64,000 nt of DNA. Source: Mesorhizobium onobrychidis (GTDB lineage Bacteria > Pseudomonadota > Alphaproteobacteria > Rhizobiales > Rhizobiaceae). Shown here in pieces: positions 37,064 to 46,255 of the stretch. The notes under the pieces were generated by a model. That model saw only the letters and a list, made by a program, of their open reading frames with translations. It was not told the origin of the DNA and did no database searches. The stretch is taken from the NCBI RefSeq assembly GCF_024707545.1, contig NZ_CP062229.1:6739501-6803500 (forward strand), given 5' to 3'. Every line of letters starts with the position of its first letter. Within the stretch, counting starts at the first letter, position 1. Position numbers and translations under genes: made by a program.

Positions 37064-40036
37064 TTATCGTTCCAACCGCACGCGCAGTCGGCGCGCACGT
37101 TCCTGGAAGGCACCCTCTCCACCTTCGAGAATATCGCAGACTGCTTTCCTGATCTCTGCGTTCTCCAGACCGCCCGACCGGTACGAGATCGGCGGCAGGG
37201 AGCCGTGCGGGTGCGGTCCCGCCTCGGCAATAATGATCGGATCCGCATCGGTGTTGATCACTAGGTTCGCATTGTGCGTCACCATGATCACCTGACGGTG
37301 GGACTTGGCCTCGACGAAGAGGTGAACGAGCTCATCAAAGACCGATTTTGGATCGAGGTTCTCTTCGGGCTGGTCGATCACCAGCGGCCGGTTGTCGCTG
37401 TCATCCAGTGCCAGATAGAGAAGCAGAAGAACAATGCCGCGGGTGCCTGGCGATAGCTTGCGGATGTCGACGCCGTCGTAGTCGATGCCATAGCGGATCG
37501 TGATATGATCGGTGCTGAAAAGCCATTGGGCGAAGCGCTTCGACCAAGCGCGAAACTCCGCCTGATCCGTGTGCGCGACCGGAGAATGATCCAACAGGTC
37601 CTTCTGGTAGAGCCGCCGGAACTCCGCCATCGCGGTGATGACGGCTTCGGAATCGCCGGTCGCCCACGCGCCCTTGAGCACCTCGTTTACCTTCTGCAGC
37701 AATGTGCCCTTACCCCGGAACGCGCCAGTTTTGCGGAGGTCGATCAGGCCGTCTTCGGCCTCGTTCGCCCATTGCTCTACATCGGCCACGCGCGCGACCG
37801 AGAACGACAGCTTCTTCAACGTACCGGACGAGGCGGCGAGCCGCGCCATAAGCGGTGCGTAGAGATCTTCCAGTACCGATTGTTCCGCGACGAGCGCGTC
37901 GAAGGCCCTGCCATAGGCTTCCTCGCGCTGGGTCTGCAGGTCGCGCGCGCGATCCTTGGCGCCCTTCGCGTCGATCGCCTTCTCGGTCAGCGTTTGCAGC
38001 GTCGCGGTCTCGGTCGCGATGCTGCCCGAAAGCGCGGTGTAGCGCCGCTGGGTTTCCTTGTCCGCGCTGACCAGCTTCTCCAGCCGCGCCATTTCCGCAT
38101 CGAGGACCGCCTGTGACAGCGTGGAGAGATCGGTGTCGTCTGGAAAATACGGCGTGTTCGGATCGCCCAGCGCCGGCGTCGTCCCCTTCAGGGCAGCGAT
38201 TTTGCTGTCCACCCACTTCACATAATCGGCGAGATCGCTGTCGACCGGGCCTTTGTAGTCCAGCAAGAAGGCCGCCCACTGCTCAGCCGACAGGCCACTG
38301 TGCGTATGACGTGTCTGCGCCTGCCGCAATGTCTCGGGAGCCTGGTTGCGACGCAGGTCCTTCACCTCGTCCTGCAGGGCAAGAAAGGTCTGTCGCTGGC
38401 CGGCAAACTGCCGCAGCTTCGACCGGACCTGATTGGCGGCTCCGGCAAGGTCGGTATGGCGCTGGGCTCGCATTTCGCTGCCGGCCGACACGAGCTTCGC
38501 ACGGTCTGCGGTGTAGGCCTCGACCAGCTTCTTCTTCTGCGCGGCCTGCGCCTCATAGGTCGCGGCCAGCTTTTCCTTCTCCAGCTCGGCGCCGATCCGT
38601 TCCGAAATCTGCGAGACGGCCTCGGCTTCACGATCACGAGCGAGACGATGCCGGGACGCGCGGTGCTCCAGCAGCTCTTCAAAGTCCAATGTGCCGTCCC
38701 GTGCGTCATCGGGGTGTGCCTCGAAGATCACCCGCTCGATCTCCCTCAGCAGGCCGTCCGTCAGGCCGCTTGAAGAGCACAGATCCTCGACGAATTGCTG
38801 CGACAGATATCGGACGCGCTCATAGCTGTAGGGTCCGTTCGCATCCGATCCGTCGAGTGCGCGCGTGCTGGGTTCACCGGCCGCCCAATTCACCTTCACC
38901 TTCCCGTCTGCGACCAGCGGTCGAGCGCGCACGAGAAAGGACGGATTGGCCCATTCCTCGGCGTTCCACGACTCGTCGGGGATAGAGTCACAACCTGCAG
39001 CGATCATGTCGGCGAGTGCAGTCTTGCCGGAACCACGCGCGCCGATGATGGCGACCAAGCCCGGATTAAGCGGAATGACGGGCGTCGTCATCCAGGGGGC
39101 GTCGAGCACGCGAACTACTTCCGAGATCACCTGCGACGGCGTGGCCGACCCGGGCGGCTCGGCGCCGACATGCGCGCGGCCGCTGGGGTCGATGCATGCC
39201 TGCCGAACTCCAACCCCCCTTTGATCCACGAGAAGCGGTCCCCGAACGGTGACGCCACATCGTCGAGCTTGTGGGCGTCGCTCCCGTGCAGGCAGGGTTT
39301 CAGCCCGCCATAGCGGGCCCGAATCTCCTCGGGGCCGAGGTCCCGCAGGCCGAGCCAAAACTCCCGCTGCGCAGGGCTGCCGGCGAAAATGACGTCGGCG
39401 GAACCCTTCGATTTCACGCCGGATCGTCTGGTCGGCAGCCTCGCGCACGCCCGACGTACCGTCTGTGGCGCCGCCGGCCACCGCGATCAGGATATTTTTC
39501 TTCGCCCAGCCGTTGCCGGTGAAAAGGTCACGCAGTTGCTGGAAGTTGACCTTGAACTGGTTGGCCCCATAGCTCAGCGCCGCGCGGTCGTCGGTGATAG
39601 CCGGATCGGCCTTCTTGCCAAGCCGGATAAGGTCCGCGCGCGTGCAATCGAAATGATCCTGCATGACGTTGAAACGCAGGCGCGACAGCAGACGCCGTAA
39701 CTCTTCGATATGCTGAGGATCCTCCGGACCGACGAACAGGTGGAGGTTGACGAAGCCGCCTTTGGCGGTCGCGACATCGAGCCTAAGCTCGACATTGGGA
39801 AAGATCAGCTTGGCCGCCGGCAGTCGCCCGGCCGCCTTTTGCCTCAGCACCTCCTCATAGGTGTCGGTCACATAATAGTCGGTGACCGCGATCGCCTCGA
39901 TCACGGGCGTGGCCTGCTCCAACGCGGTGAGATAGTCGTGCCACGCCGTAGGACCGCTGAACTGGTTGTTCATGACGGTGCCCGGTGCGTGAATATGCGG
40001 CTCCCACCGTCGCCATTCCGATCCTCGAGTCAGCAT
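37064..40036 (-). CDS. TrlF-like PHP phosphoesterase fused to an SMC-type ATPase, with a locally shifted frame
   Basis: About 990 residues from ATG MLTRGSEWRRWEPHIHAPGT. An N-terminal PHP domain (HIHAPGT, AVTDYYVTD, IFPNVELRL) is followed by an ABC-type ATPase: Walker A IIGARGSGKTALADMIA, a long coiled coil, signature KLSPGTRG, Walker B LVIDQPEENLD. Between the two domains about 70 codons read as an unnatural Arg/Pro-rich sequence. The correct protein (GSADVIFAGSPAQREFWLGL, CLHGSDAHKLDDVA, DRFSWIKGGLEFG) lies in the neighbouring frame. An extra base near 39405 and a compensating change near 39195-39215 explain this. As read, part of the PHP domain (HGSDAH) is destroyed. It follows the AbiE-like toxin by 8 bp. 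Confidence 0.8.
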   Translation of the reverse strand: MLTRGSEWRRWEPHIHAPGTVMNNQFSGPTAWHDYLTALEQATPVIEAIAVTDYYVTDTYEEVLRQKAAGRLPAAKLIFPNVELRLDVATAKGGFVNLHLFVGPEDPQHIEELRRLLSRLRFNVMQDHFDCTRADLIRLGKKADPAITDDRAALSYGANQFKVNFQQLRDLFTGNGWAKKNILIAVAGGATDGTSGVREAADQTIRREIEGFRRRHFRRQPCAAGVLARPAGPRPRGDSGPLWRAETLPARERRPQARRCGVTVRGPLLVDQRGVGVRQACIDPSGRAHVGAEPPGSATPSQVISEVVRVLDAPWMTTPVIPLNPGLVAIIGARGSGKTALADMIAAGCDSIPDESWNAEEWANPSFLVRARPLVADGKVKVNWAAGEPSTRALDGSDANGPYSYERVRYLSQQFVEDLCSSSGLTDGLLREIERVIFEAHPDDARDGTLDFEELLEHRASRHRLARDREAEAVSQISERIGAELEKEKLAATYEAQAAQKKKLVEAYTADRAKLVSAGSEMRAQRHTDLAGAANQVRSKLRQFAGQRQTFLALQDEVKDLRRNQAPETLRQAQTRHTHSGLSAEQWAAFLLDYKGPVDSDLADYVKWVDSKIAALKGTTPALGDPNTPYFPDDTDLSTLSQAVLDAEMARLEKLVSADKETQRRYTALSGSIATETATLQTLTEKAIDAKGAKDRARDLQTQREEAYGRAFDALVAEQSVLEDLYAPLMARLAASSGTLKKLSFSVARVADVEQWANEAEDGLIDLRKTGAFRGKGTLLQKVNEVLKGAWATGDSEAVITAMAEFRRLYQKDLLDHSPVAHTDQAEFRAWSKRFAQWLFSTDHITIRYGIDYDGVDIRKLSPGTRGIVLLLLYLALDDSDNRPLVIDQPEENLDPKSVFDELVHLFVEAKSHRQVIMVTHNANLVINTDADPIIIAEAGPHPHGSLPPISYRSGGLENAEIRKAVCDILEGGEGAFQERARRLRVRLER

Positions 40037-40044
40037 CTTCCCCC

Positions 40045-41061
40045 CTATGCGCCCACGCGATTGGCCCGCGCGGCTATGTCGGCGCATCGCGCCATAAGCG
40101 CCTCGAAGGGCTCGGCCTCCTCCAGCAGCAGCCCGTCCTCGACCATACGAAGATAGTCGTCCTCCAGCGCCTTCAGCGCATCCCCATCGGGCACAAGGCG
40201 CAGGCCGCCGTTGACCGCGACCGCGTAATCGATGGGTTCGCGGTCGGCCGCCTTCCCGGCGAAAAACATGCCTTTGTGGCGCGCGACCGCCTGGGCGAGC
40301 TCTCTATCCGCAAACGCAGTGGTCGCTAAGCCGGCCTCATCCAGCCTCGCGACATCGTGCCAATGACGCGCGAACCTGTCGCCACGCAGTCGTGCCTGCA
40401 GGCAGAAAACATGGATCGCCGTCGCCTTTTCCCAGAACGTCCGCTCGGCGTGCATGACGCGCGGCCGCGCGGTGGGAAATTCCACTGCGTCCACCAAGCC
40501 CGCCGCGTCGCAGACGACATCGCGCGGACTCGCCGGCTCACCGGTTGAGCGCGCCCCAAACTCGAGCATCACGCTCGGCGCGACATATCCCGAACCGGTC
40601 GCCGTCGCCTCGTAATCGATGAACAGCTTGTCGTCTTCGACGCGGATCGCCGCCGTCAATCCCTCGCTGGCCAGCGCTTTCGCGATGGTCGGCTGCGCCG
40701 TTCCCGCCACCCACTCGGGCAGGCGCTTGCGGACCTCGCTCGACCAGCGCTTTTCCTCGCTCCGGGTCTTCGGCAAGGCCTCGCCGTTGTCGCCCACCAG
40801 GTCAGGGGCAAGCGCGCGGATGTCATAGGTGAGGTCGACGTCCTCGGAAAATCGACGGATAACCCCGTAGGCTTTCGACAGCGACGTGCCGCCCTTGAAG
40901 ACCAGGTTTTCGCCGAGGGGCGAGCCATAGAGGGCGGCAAGCGCCCAGACGACCCAGACATCCTTTTCGAGCAGGTGCGCCGGGCGACCGGACCGGTCCG
41001 CCGCGACGCCCAAAACTTCGCGGCGATCCGTGGCCGTAAGGCCGAGGAATGCGTCAGCCAT
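40045..41061 (-). CDS. AbiEii-type nucleotidyltransferase toxin
   Basis: 338 residues from ATG MADAFLGLTATDRREVLGVA. The nucleotidyltransferase core is FKGGTSLSKAYGVIRRFSED followed by VDLTYD, giving the G-S and D-x-D motifs of AbiEii/AbiGii toxins. Such enzymes nucleotidylate tRNA or other targets and block growth during phage infection (type IV toxin-antitoxin). Its start overlaps the antitoxin stop by 8 bases. The frame looks intact. Confidence 0.85.
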   Translation of the reverse strand: MADAFLGLTATDRREVLGVAADRSGRPAHLLEKDVWVVWALAALYGSPLGENLVFKGGTSLSKAYGVIRRFSEDVDLTYDIRALAPDLVGDNGEALPKTRSEEKRWSSEVRKRLPEWVAGTAQPTIAKALASEGLTAAIRVEDDKLFIDYEATATGSGYVAPSVMLEFGARSTGEPASPRDVVCDAAGLVDAVEFPTARPRVMHAERTFWEKATAIHVFCLQARLRGDRFARHWHDVARLDEAGLATTAFADRELAQAVARHKGMFFAGKAADREPIDYAVAVNGGLRLVPDGDALKALEDDYLRMVEDGLLLEEAEPFEALMARCADIAARANRVGA

Positions 41062-41647
41062 GCGCCGCCTTTCCCACACTGCGCGCGAGCCAGGTCGGAA
41101 GCTGCGGCGCCGCCGCCACCAGCTCGTTGAAGGTGGTCTGCGGAAGTTTGCGCTTCAAAGCCAACAGCGCGGCCTCAGCCTTTTCGGGACCAAGCCAGGC
41201 CAGCGCCCGGACTGCCTCGCCGGCCGGCCGATTGGCCAAAGCGAGCTGCCAGCGCGGTGCGTGCCGCAGCTCGACCACCTGCTTGCCGAGGTTCATTTTC
41301 CGGGTGCGGCCCGAGGTCAAATAGACCGAGCGGACCGGAACCTGCGTCGTGAGGCCAAGGGTGTTGGCGGCCGCTGCACCGCTGGACACGATAACTTCGC
41401 CCCGCTGGCTGGCGAGCGCCTCGACCGCCTGCTCCACCGAAGGCGACCGCGTGCCAAACCGGCTCGTCACGGGACGCAGATAGACGCCGCGACCAGCGCG
41501 GATCAGCTGGCCACGCTCCGCCAGGCGCGACAAAGCTTGGTCCACCGCAGCCCGATTGCCGAGGTGGAGCAAGCTCTTGGCGGACACGGGCCTCCCCTCG
41601 GGCAACCCCTCCGCATGCGCCAAAATCTGTTCGCTCAACCGTTGCAT
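41054..41647 (-). CDS. AbiEi-like antitoxin/repressor (DUF6088-type)
   Basis: 197 residues. An N-terminal winged helix (PVSAKSLLHLGNRAAVDQAL, RLAERGQLIRAGRGVYLRP) is followed by the AbiEi-type C-terminal domain (GEVIVSSGAAAANTLGL, TSGRTRKMNLGKQVVELRHA). Family members repress their own promoter through inverted repeats and neutralise the nucleotidyltransferase toxin. A perfect operator is present over its promoter. AGGAGAT precedes the ATG. Confidence 0.85.
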   Translation of the reverse strand: MQRLSEQILAHAEGLPEGRPVSAKSLLHLGNRAAVDQALSRLAERGQLIRAGRGVYLRPVTSRFGTRSPSVEQAVEALASQRGEVIVSSGAAAANTLGLTTQVPVRSVYLTSGRTRKMNLGKQVVELRHAPRWQLALANRPAGEAVRALAWLGPEKAEAALLALKRKLPQTTFNELVAAAPQLPTWLARSVGKAAHG

Positions 41648-41656
41648 GCTTATCTC

Positions 41657-41693
41657 CTGTCAGAAATATATGCAGTTTTCTGACAGTTTGCAA
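41657..41693 (-). promoter_or_regulatory. Promoter and operator of the AbiE-like operon
   Basis: Perfect 10-bp inverted repeat CTGTCAGAAA / TTTCTGACAG with a 10-bp spacer. Within it, on the minus strand, lie -35 TTGCAA, a 17-bp spacer and -10 TATATT. The repeat covers the spacer, the -10 element and the ribosome site (AGGAGAT), so repressor binding would shut off the promoter directly. The mRNA leader would be only about 10 bases. Confidence 0.8.
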
Positions 41694-41717
41694 TCGGTGG
41701 CTGCCATTCCCATCCGG

Positions 41718-43057
41718 CTAGATCAGCGGAGCCCCCGCATCGAGCAGGCCATCCAGAAAGTCCTCGCGCGACGGAACTGACCCCGCCCGCGTCGCCAAAG
41801 ATCAGCGCCTCGACGACCTGACGGGCCAGCGAACGGGCCATCACTTGCTCCTGCGTCGAGATGTCCGTCATGGCGCGGCCATGCAGGAAGGCGCTCCTGA
41901 TGTCGAAGAGCTGCTCATACTGGTCGGCATGGCTACGGCCACCGAGCAGGCCGGCAACCCGCCCTCGCATCCGGTTCGTGGCGCGCATCTTCCTGTGACG
42001 GTCGGGCGCGATGCGGAAGCTCTTCTGATAATCGGCGCGCAGGCCGAGCGCCGCCTCGATCGTCGTGATATGGGCGAGAAATTCGTCCACGCCCTCGGCT
42101 AGGAATGCGCGGACGAGGAAATGTGCGATCGGAGTCTCGAACAGCACGGATCGCTTTGCCTGCTCGACGATCGCCCAGCGGCTCTGGTCCCAGACGGTCA
42201 GTTCGGTTGGGGCATCGTCCTTCTGACGTAACTCGACCGGGCGTTCTTCCTCATAGGTTCCGCCGTAACCGTCATCATAGATGTGGTCCTCCCAGCTCAG
42301 CGTGTCGGGCGATGGCGGCGAACTCAGCCGCACGAAGAGATCGCTGTCGACGGTATGGACCCATGGCACCCGAAACCCTCGCCAATCCACTTCCGGCATG
42401 GTCGACCAGCTCTCCCAGTCCGCCAACAACAGGAAGAACAGCGCTTCTTCGAACGTGCCCGGAAAACCGTCCCTTGTGCGGTTCGATCCGCCCCAGATCC
42501 TGGCTGAAGTCCATCGAGAACATCGGAACCGCTCGCGCTTCCGGGCCGTGCTTGAACCCCACCGTCTCCTCAACGACCAGCCAGTGAAACTGAGCGAACC
42601 GAGCGGCGTCGAACTGGAACCGCGGATAGAGCCGCTTTAGCCGAGGCTCGTCGACCATGGCGCGCAACTCGTCGGACGTCAGCCGGCAGACCTTCGCCGA
42701 ACCGAATGCAAGCGGCGGAAGGTCTGCCGCCAGATCGAGCGGCGCCATATGCACGCGCGTCGATTGGGTGGCGCGGAGCGCCGCATCGAGACCCGCCGCC
42801 GCTTCCTCCACACGCAGCGCCAGATGCGCCGCTGCGTCCTGCAGATGACACGGCATCCCCAACGCCCTCAACGCCGTCGAGAGCGCGAAGGCCGGTCCGG
42901 TCTTGCCGGCGCCTGGGTAGCCATCCCGGCAGATCTCACGCAGACGAACGAAGGCCGGATGCTTGAGGATATTGTCGGGCCCTGGCGGGCGGAGCCGCCA
43001 CAGGTCGGCCATCGCATCGAGCATTGCGGCGCTCGGGCCGATCACCGCCTCGCTCAT
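41718..43057 (-). pseudogene. HEPN-like (ApeA-type) defence gene with two frameshifts
   Basis: Begins MSEAVIGPSAAMLDAMADLW and reads to FSMDFSQDLGRIEPHK. It then shifts frame (near 42470) to DGFPGTFEEALFFLLLADWE and the C-terminal helical domain, which contains LFDIRSAFLHGRAMTDISTQ. The Arg-x4-His there fits the HEPN ribonuclease motif (Rx4-6H). A second shift near 41780 separates EALIFGDAGG from the natural tail (REDFLDGLLDAGAPLI). The intact product would be about 445 residues. The start overlaps the stop of a TIR-domain gene remnant (TGATG). Confidence 0.6.
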
Positions 43058-43230
43058 CAGGTTATCCGAAGCCGCCGTAACAGCTTGCCCAGGACGGCCT
43101 CATAGTCCTCGGCCTTCGAGAAGTCGGCGTAGAGCTTGCCCTTCAGGAATTCAGGCAGCTCGCACTCCTCGTACAGCAGCGGCAGCACCACGACCTCGCC
43201 GCTGGCGATCTCCCTGTTCATCGCCACGTC
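43057..43230 (-). pseudogene. C-terminal remnant of a TIR-domain gene
   Basis: The last 54 codons (MNREIASGEVVVLPLLYEEC, then ELPEFLKGKLYADFSKAEDY) match the end of TIR domains, where VLPLLYEDCELPxFLxGKxYADF is characteristic. The rest of the gene has been replaced by an ISL3 transposase fragment, so the NAD-binding part is lost. The coupled arrangement suggests that the TIR and HEPN proteins once formed one defence system. Confidence 0.65.
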
Positions 43231-43345
43231 GAGCCTTCACGGACGGCCTGCGCATAGAGACCGCAGCGGCCCGGCTGACGACCTCGACGGAAGGATGGTC
43301 ACGCAGCCACTTGGCCGCACTCACCGTCGCTATCGGCGAATGAAC
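43231..43345 (-). pseudogene. ISL3-type transposase fragment
   Basis: Reads SAAKWLRDHPSVEVVSR, then in a shifted frame GLYAQAVREG. This is the block around the second catalytic region of ISL3 transposases (WLRxHPxVEVVSRDRxGxYAxAVREG). It is joined directly to the TIR remnant and marks the event that truncated it. Confidence 0.5.
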
Positions 43346-43567
43346 CACACAAAGTGAGGAAGAACCCGTTTAACTGCCAAGCGACACCCGTAATGCTCTG
43401 CCGCTGCCGGACGACGCTCAATGCAGGCGCGACGACGGCCGGCCTGTGCCCTCTACCTCAACCTAGGCGCCCTCCCGCACAGCGGGTTCGTTCCACGGCC
43501 CATTTCGGCCGTTTAATGCCACCCGATCCGACAGCCCCTTGTCGTGTCACACGACCGGGCCAAGGCA
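43346..43567. other. Gap without a recognisable gene
   Basis: About 220 bp between the end of the RES toxin gene and the ISL3 fragment. Neither strand gives a protein-like frame, and no repeat or promoter was recognised. Confidence 0.4.
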
Positions 43568-44177
43568 CTACACCAAACCGACTTTGAAATCCTCCAGAAC
43601 CTGGCCCAATCCCGGCGCGCCGAGGAGCGTCACAATACGCTTCGGCTGAAGCTTCAGTGTCGCCCGGTCGTAAATGGCGAGATTGGTCGCGTCGTTGAGG
43701 CGCGAGGGGTAAATGATTCCATCAGGCTGAGACGGGTGCTCGTGAAACGCCACCGACCATCGGCGAGCCAGGTTCTGGCGCTGCGCCCGAACGACATCCG
43801 TCGGCACGCCCATTCTGACGGCATTGTCATCCCTGAGGTCGACAAGGCGAAGGTCCGCTGTGGTCGCGATCTCCGCATAGCGCCGTTGGGTCAGCTCCAC
43901 CTCCTCTATCGGAAGATCGTCGACAAGTCCTTCGCGGCGGTCGCGGAGCACCATTTCGAGGAAGCACATCTTCAGGGAGTCGCCGAGGTAGAGAACGCCA
44001 AAACGGTTGGCAGCAACGCGATGCCGAGGATCGCTGAAGCGGCTCGGCGATTTTCCGCACCGCAGCGGATCGGGATAGGTGCTCCAGTAGATCCGACCGA
44101 ATGTCCGCCCCGGCGGTATGGTCTCGATTTCGAGCTTTGCGCGCCCGAAATCGGGTGGGGGGTGGAACGCCAGGCAT
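43568..44177 (-). pseudogene. RES-domain toxin gene, frame broken in a G6 run at the start
   Basis: The body reads DFGRAKLEIETIPPGRTFGR, IYWSTYPDPLRCGKSPSRF, RFGVLYLGDSLKMCFLEMV and onward to LEDFKVGLV, a complete RES domain (NAD-degrading toxin; Arg, Tyr and Glu of the active site lie in the first half). The only ATG in the right place follows the antitoxin stop directly (TGAATG) but is out of frame. Removing one base from the six-G run at 44157-44162 would join it to the RES frame. Either inactivated or a sequencing miscall. Confidence 0.7.
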
Positions 44178-44864
44178 TCAGTCGAAGTCGCCCCTGGCTA
44201 TGCCTTCCGCCGCGGCCAACACCGAAGCGTCATCGCCTTGCTGAAGCGCACGAAGCCCCGTCCGCCCATCGAGCGCGCCATGAGGTGACACCAAAAACCG
44301 GTAGACAGCCCAGGCATTGTTGCCCAACGTCGCGTGAAGCGCCGGCAATGCACCGAACGGCCGGCCATTCTTGTCGAGTTGCCAGACGGGAAAGCGGAAG
44401 CCGCGCTTGGCACCATCGACCCCGAGCACCTGACCACTCTGCCGCTTGGCGTTGACCGTCACCCGCGACGTGCCGAGCAGCTTGGCAAAGGCTTCCGCAC
44501 TCAGCATGCCCTCGCCGGCGACGATTTCGGCAACACGCTTGCGGCCACGCTCACGCGCCGCGGTAAGAGCCGCCTCAAGCTCGGCGTCAGGCTTGCCCAT
44601 GTCCTCGACGGGAAACGCTTCATCCGAAGCAACAGTCTGTTCCTCGACCGGGGTAATTGTCTGGGCGCCGGCCGCCGGGTCGACTTCCACCCGGAACGAG
44701 ACTCGATGGCCGATCTTGCAGCTGCGTGCTATTGCTTCCTGATAGCGTTCGAGCAGCACCTTCTTGAAGTCCGACTGCGAAAGCAGCTTCGTGGTGAACG
44801 CCATTGTCGTAACTCCCGCTTGGGACGGGGTCATGCTGTGATTACTGCGCTTTGGAGCGGCCAT
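44178..44864 (-). CDS. Antitoxin partner of the RES toxin
   Basis: 228 residues with a helix-turn-helix (MLSAEAFAKLLGTSRVTVNA KR region) and the C-terminal Xre/MbcA-type toxin-binding part (FRFPVWQLDKNGRPFGALPA, LVSPHGALDGRTGLRALQQG, ending AAEGIARGDF). That last block is the signature of antitoxins paired with RES toxins. An AGGAGGT ribosome site precedes the ATG. The stop abuts the toxin start. A direct repeat GAACTTG-AC-GAACTTG about 50 bp upstream could be an operator. Confidence 0.8.
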   Translation of the reverse strand: MAAPKRSNHSMTPSQAGVTTMAFTTKLLSQSDFKKVLLERYQEAIARSCKIGHRVSFRVEVDPAAGAQTITPVEEQTVASDEAFPVEDMGKPDAELEAALTAARERGRKRVAEIVAGEGMLSAEAFAKLLGTSRVTVNAKRQSGQVLGVDGAKRGFRFPVWQLDKNGRPFGALPALHATLGNNAWAVYRFLVSPHGALDGRTGLRALQQGDDASVLAAAEGIARGDFD

Positions 44865-44966
44865 GATGACAACCTCCTGTTTCCATCAATGTGGAGGCAA
44901 AATGCAAGTTCGTCAAGTTCGATAATCTCGTAAAGTCAGCGTATCCTTAGGTCGAACGGCTGCGGA

Positions 44967-46100
44967 TTACACGATGCCCCACGCCCGAAACCTTCCCCTC
45001 CCCGTCATCTCGCGCAGGCCGAGCTCGCCGATAAGATTGAGCGCGCCCTGCTTCGAGACTTTTAGCACCTCTTGAATCATGCCGGTCGAGACGATCGGCC
45101 GCGAGAGGACGAATTCGACCAGGTCGGCCAGTTTCGAGCTGGTGCGCCGTTGTTTGAGCCGCCGTTCCATCTGGCTTTTCGCCATCAGCAGCCGGTCGTG
45201 CTCTTTCAGCCCCACGAGTGCGGCCTCATGGATCGCATCGAGGGAGGCCAGCAACCGGTCACTGCGATTGAGTGCTCGCCGACGCTCTCGTGGAATGTTT
45301 TTTGCGCCAATATGAAGTCCGGCGAGATGGTGGGCAGCAACACCCTCCTGCCGCAGGAGCGCGGCCGCCAGCAGCGGTCCGAGCCAGATGCCATGCTGCA
45401 GCACCTCAATGTCGGACCAGGCTTCGAGCAGGATCGCCGCGCGCAACACCGCCGGCAACTCCCGCGTTTCCGCGAGGACGGCCTGCCATTCGGCCAGCCG
45501 TTCTTCTTCATTCCAGTCGAGATCGTAGATCAGGTCCGGCCGGTCACGTAGTGACGTTTCTTCTTTTCGAGCAGGCACGTTAGCTCCGTTCAGGATCCTT
45601 GATGAGCGTGCCAGGACAGCATCGATCTCGGCAAACTCCTCAGCCAGAAGATCGCCCTCAGCATCGTCCCGAACATCCGCTTCAACGGAGCTGGCTCCAG
45701 CCTCCTCCCCTTCCCGTTTTTTTTGTCCCGCCGCCGGCATGGCGCCACCCCGGCCGGTCAGGGCCAAAAACCCGTCGCGGCCGAGCGCCCAGTCCGGCTT
45801 TTGCGAAAAAATTCGCCGGCGGGCGCGGAGCACGGCGTGGGCGCGGGTGAGCTCGTGGGTCGGGGTGCGGACGTCCATGTGTGCGTCGTGCAGGACGAGG
45901 TCCTCGAGGTGGACGAGTTCGCCTTCGAGCCAGAGCGCGGCGGCGGCATCGGCGAAATGCTGGCGCTCGACAAACCCTTCGCGCACCGGCGAACGGGCCA
46001 GCCGCTCGTCGAGCCGCGCCAAAGCCTCGGTGGAGCGGGCCACCGATCCTATCAGGGTTTCGAGGAACAAAAGACCGATGTCGTAAGCCATTGTTTTCAT
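44967..46100 (-). CDS. RHE_PE00001-family (DUF1612-type) protein
   Basis: 377 residues starting MKTMAYDIGLLFLETLIGSV, with the family's AHAVLRARRRIFSQKPDWAL block and an acidic Glu-rich middle (about 150-200). A C-terminal winged-helix-like part follows (LSRPIVSTGMIQEVLKVSKQ GALNLIGELGL region). The family is named after a gene on a Rhizobium etli plasmid and is typical of rhizobial plasmids and islands, usually next to an scpB-like gene, of which a fragment survives downstream. Probably a DNA-binding regulator; the function is unproven. Confidence 0.8.
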   Translation of the reverse strand: MKTMAYDIGLLFLETLIGSVARSTEALARLDERLARSPVREGFVERQHFADAAAALWLEGELVHLEDLVLHDAHMDVRTPTHELTRAHAVLRARRRIFSQKPDWALGRDGFLALTGRGGAMPAAGQKKREGEEAGASSVEADVRDDAEGDLLAEEFAEIDAVLARSSRILNGANVPARKEETSLRDRPDLIYDLDWNEEERLAEWQAVLAETRELPAVLRAAILLEAWSDIEVLQHGIWLGPLLAAALLRQEGVAAHHLAGLHIGAKNIPRERRRALNRSDRLLASLDAIHEAALVGLKEHDRLLMAKSQMERRLKQRRTSSKLADLVEFVLSRPIVSTGMIQEVLKVSKQGALNLIGELGLREMTGRGRFRAWGIV

Positions 46101-46255
46101 GATGGCTGATTCGCGATAGTCAAGCTATCCGGAATTTAAGTTGACTTTCAGTTGATTTTCTCTGGAGTCTTTTTCACTATCGGTAATGACCTCTTATCGA
46201 TAGCGATCAATAGTTCGCTGATTCGACTCTTAACCGCTCATATCAAGCGATTACT

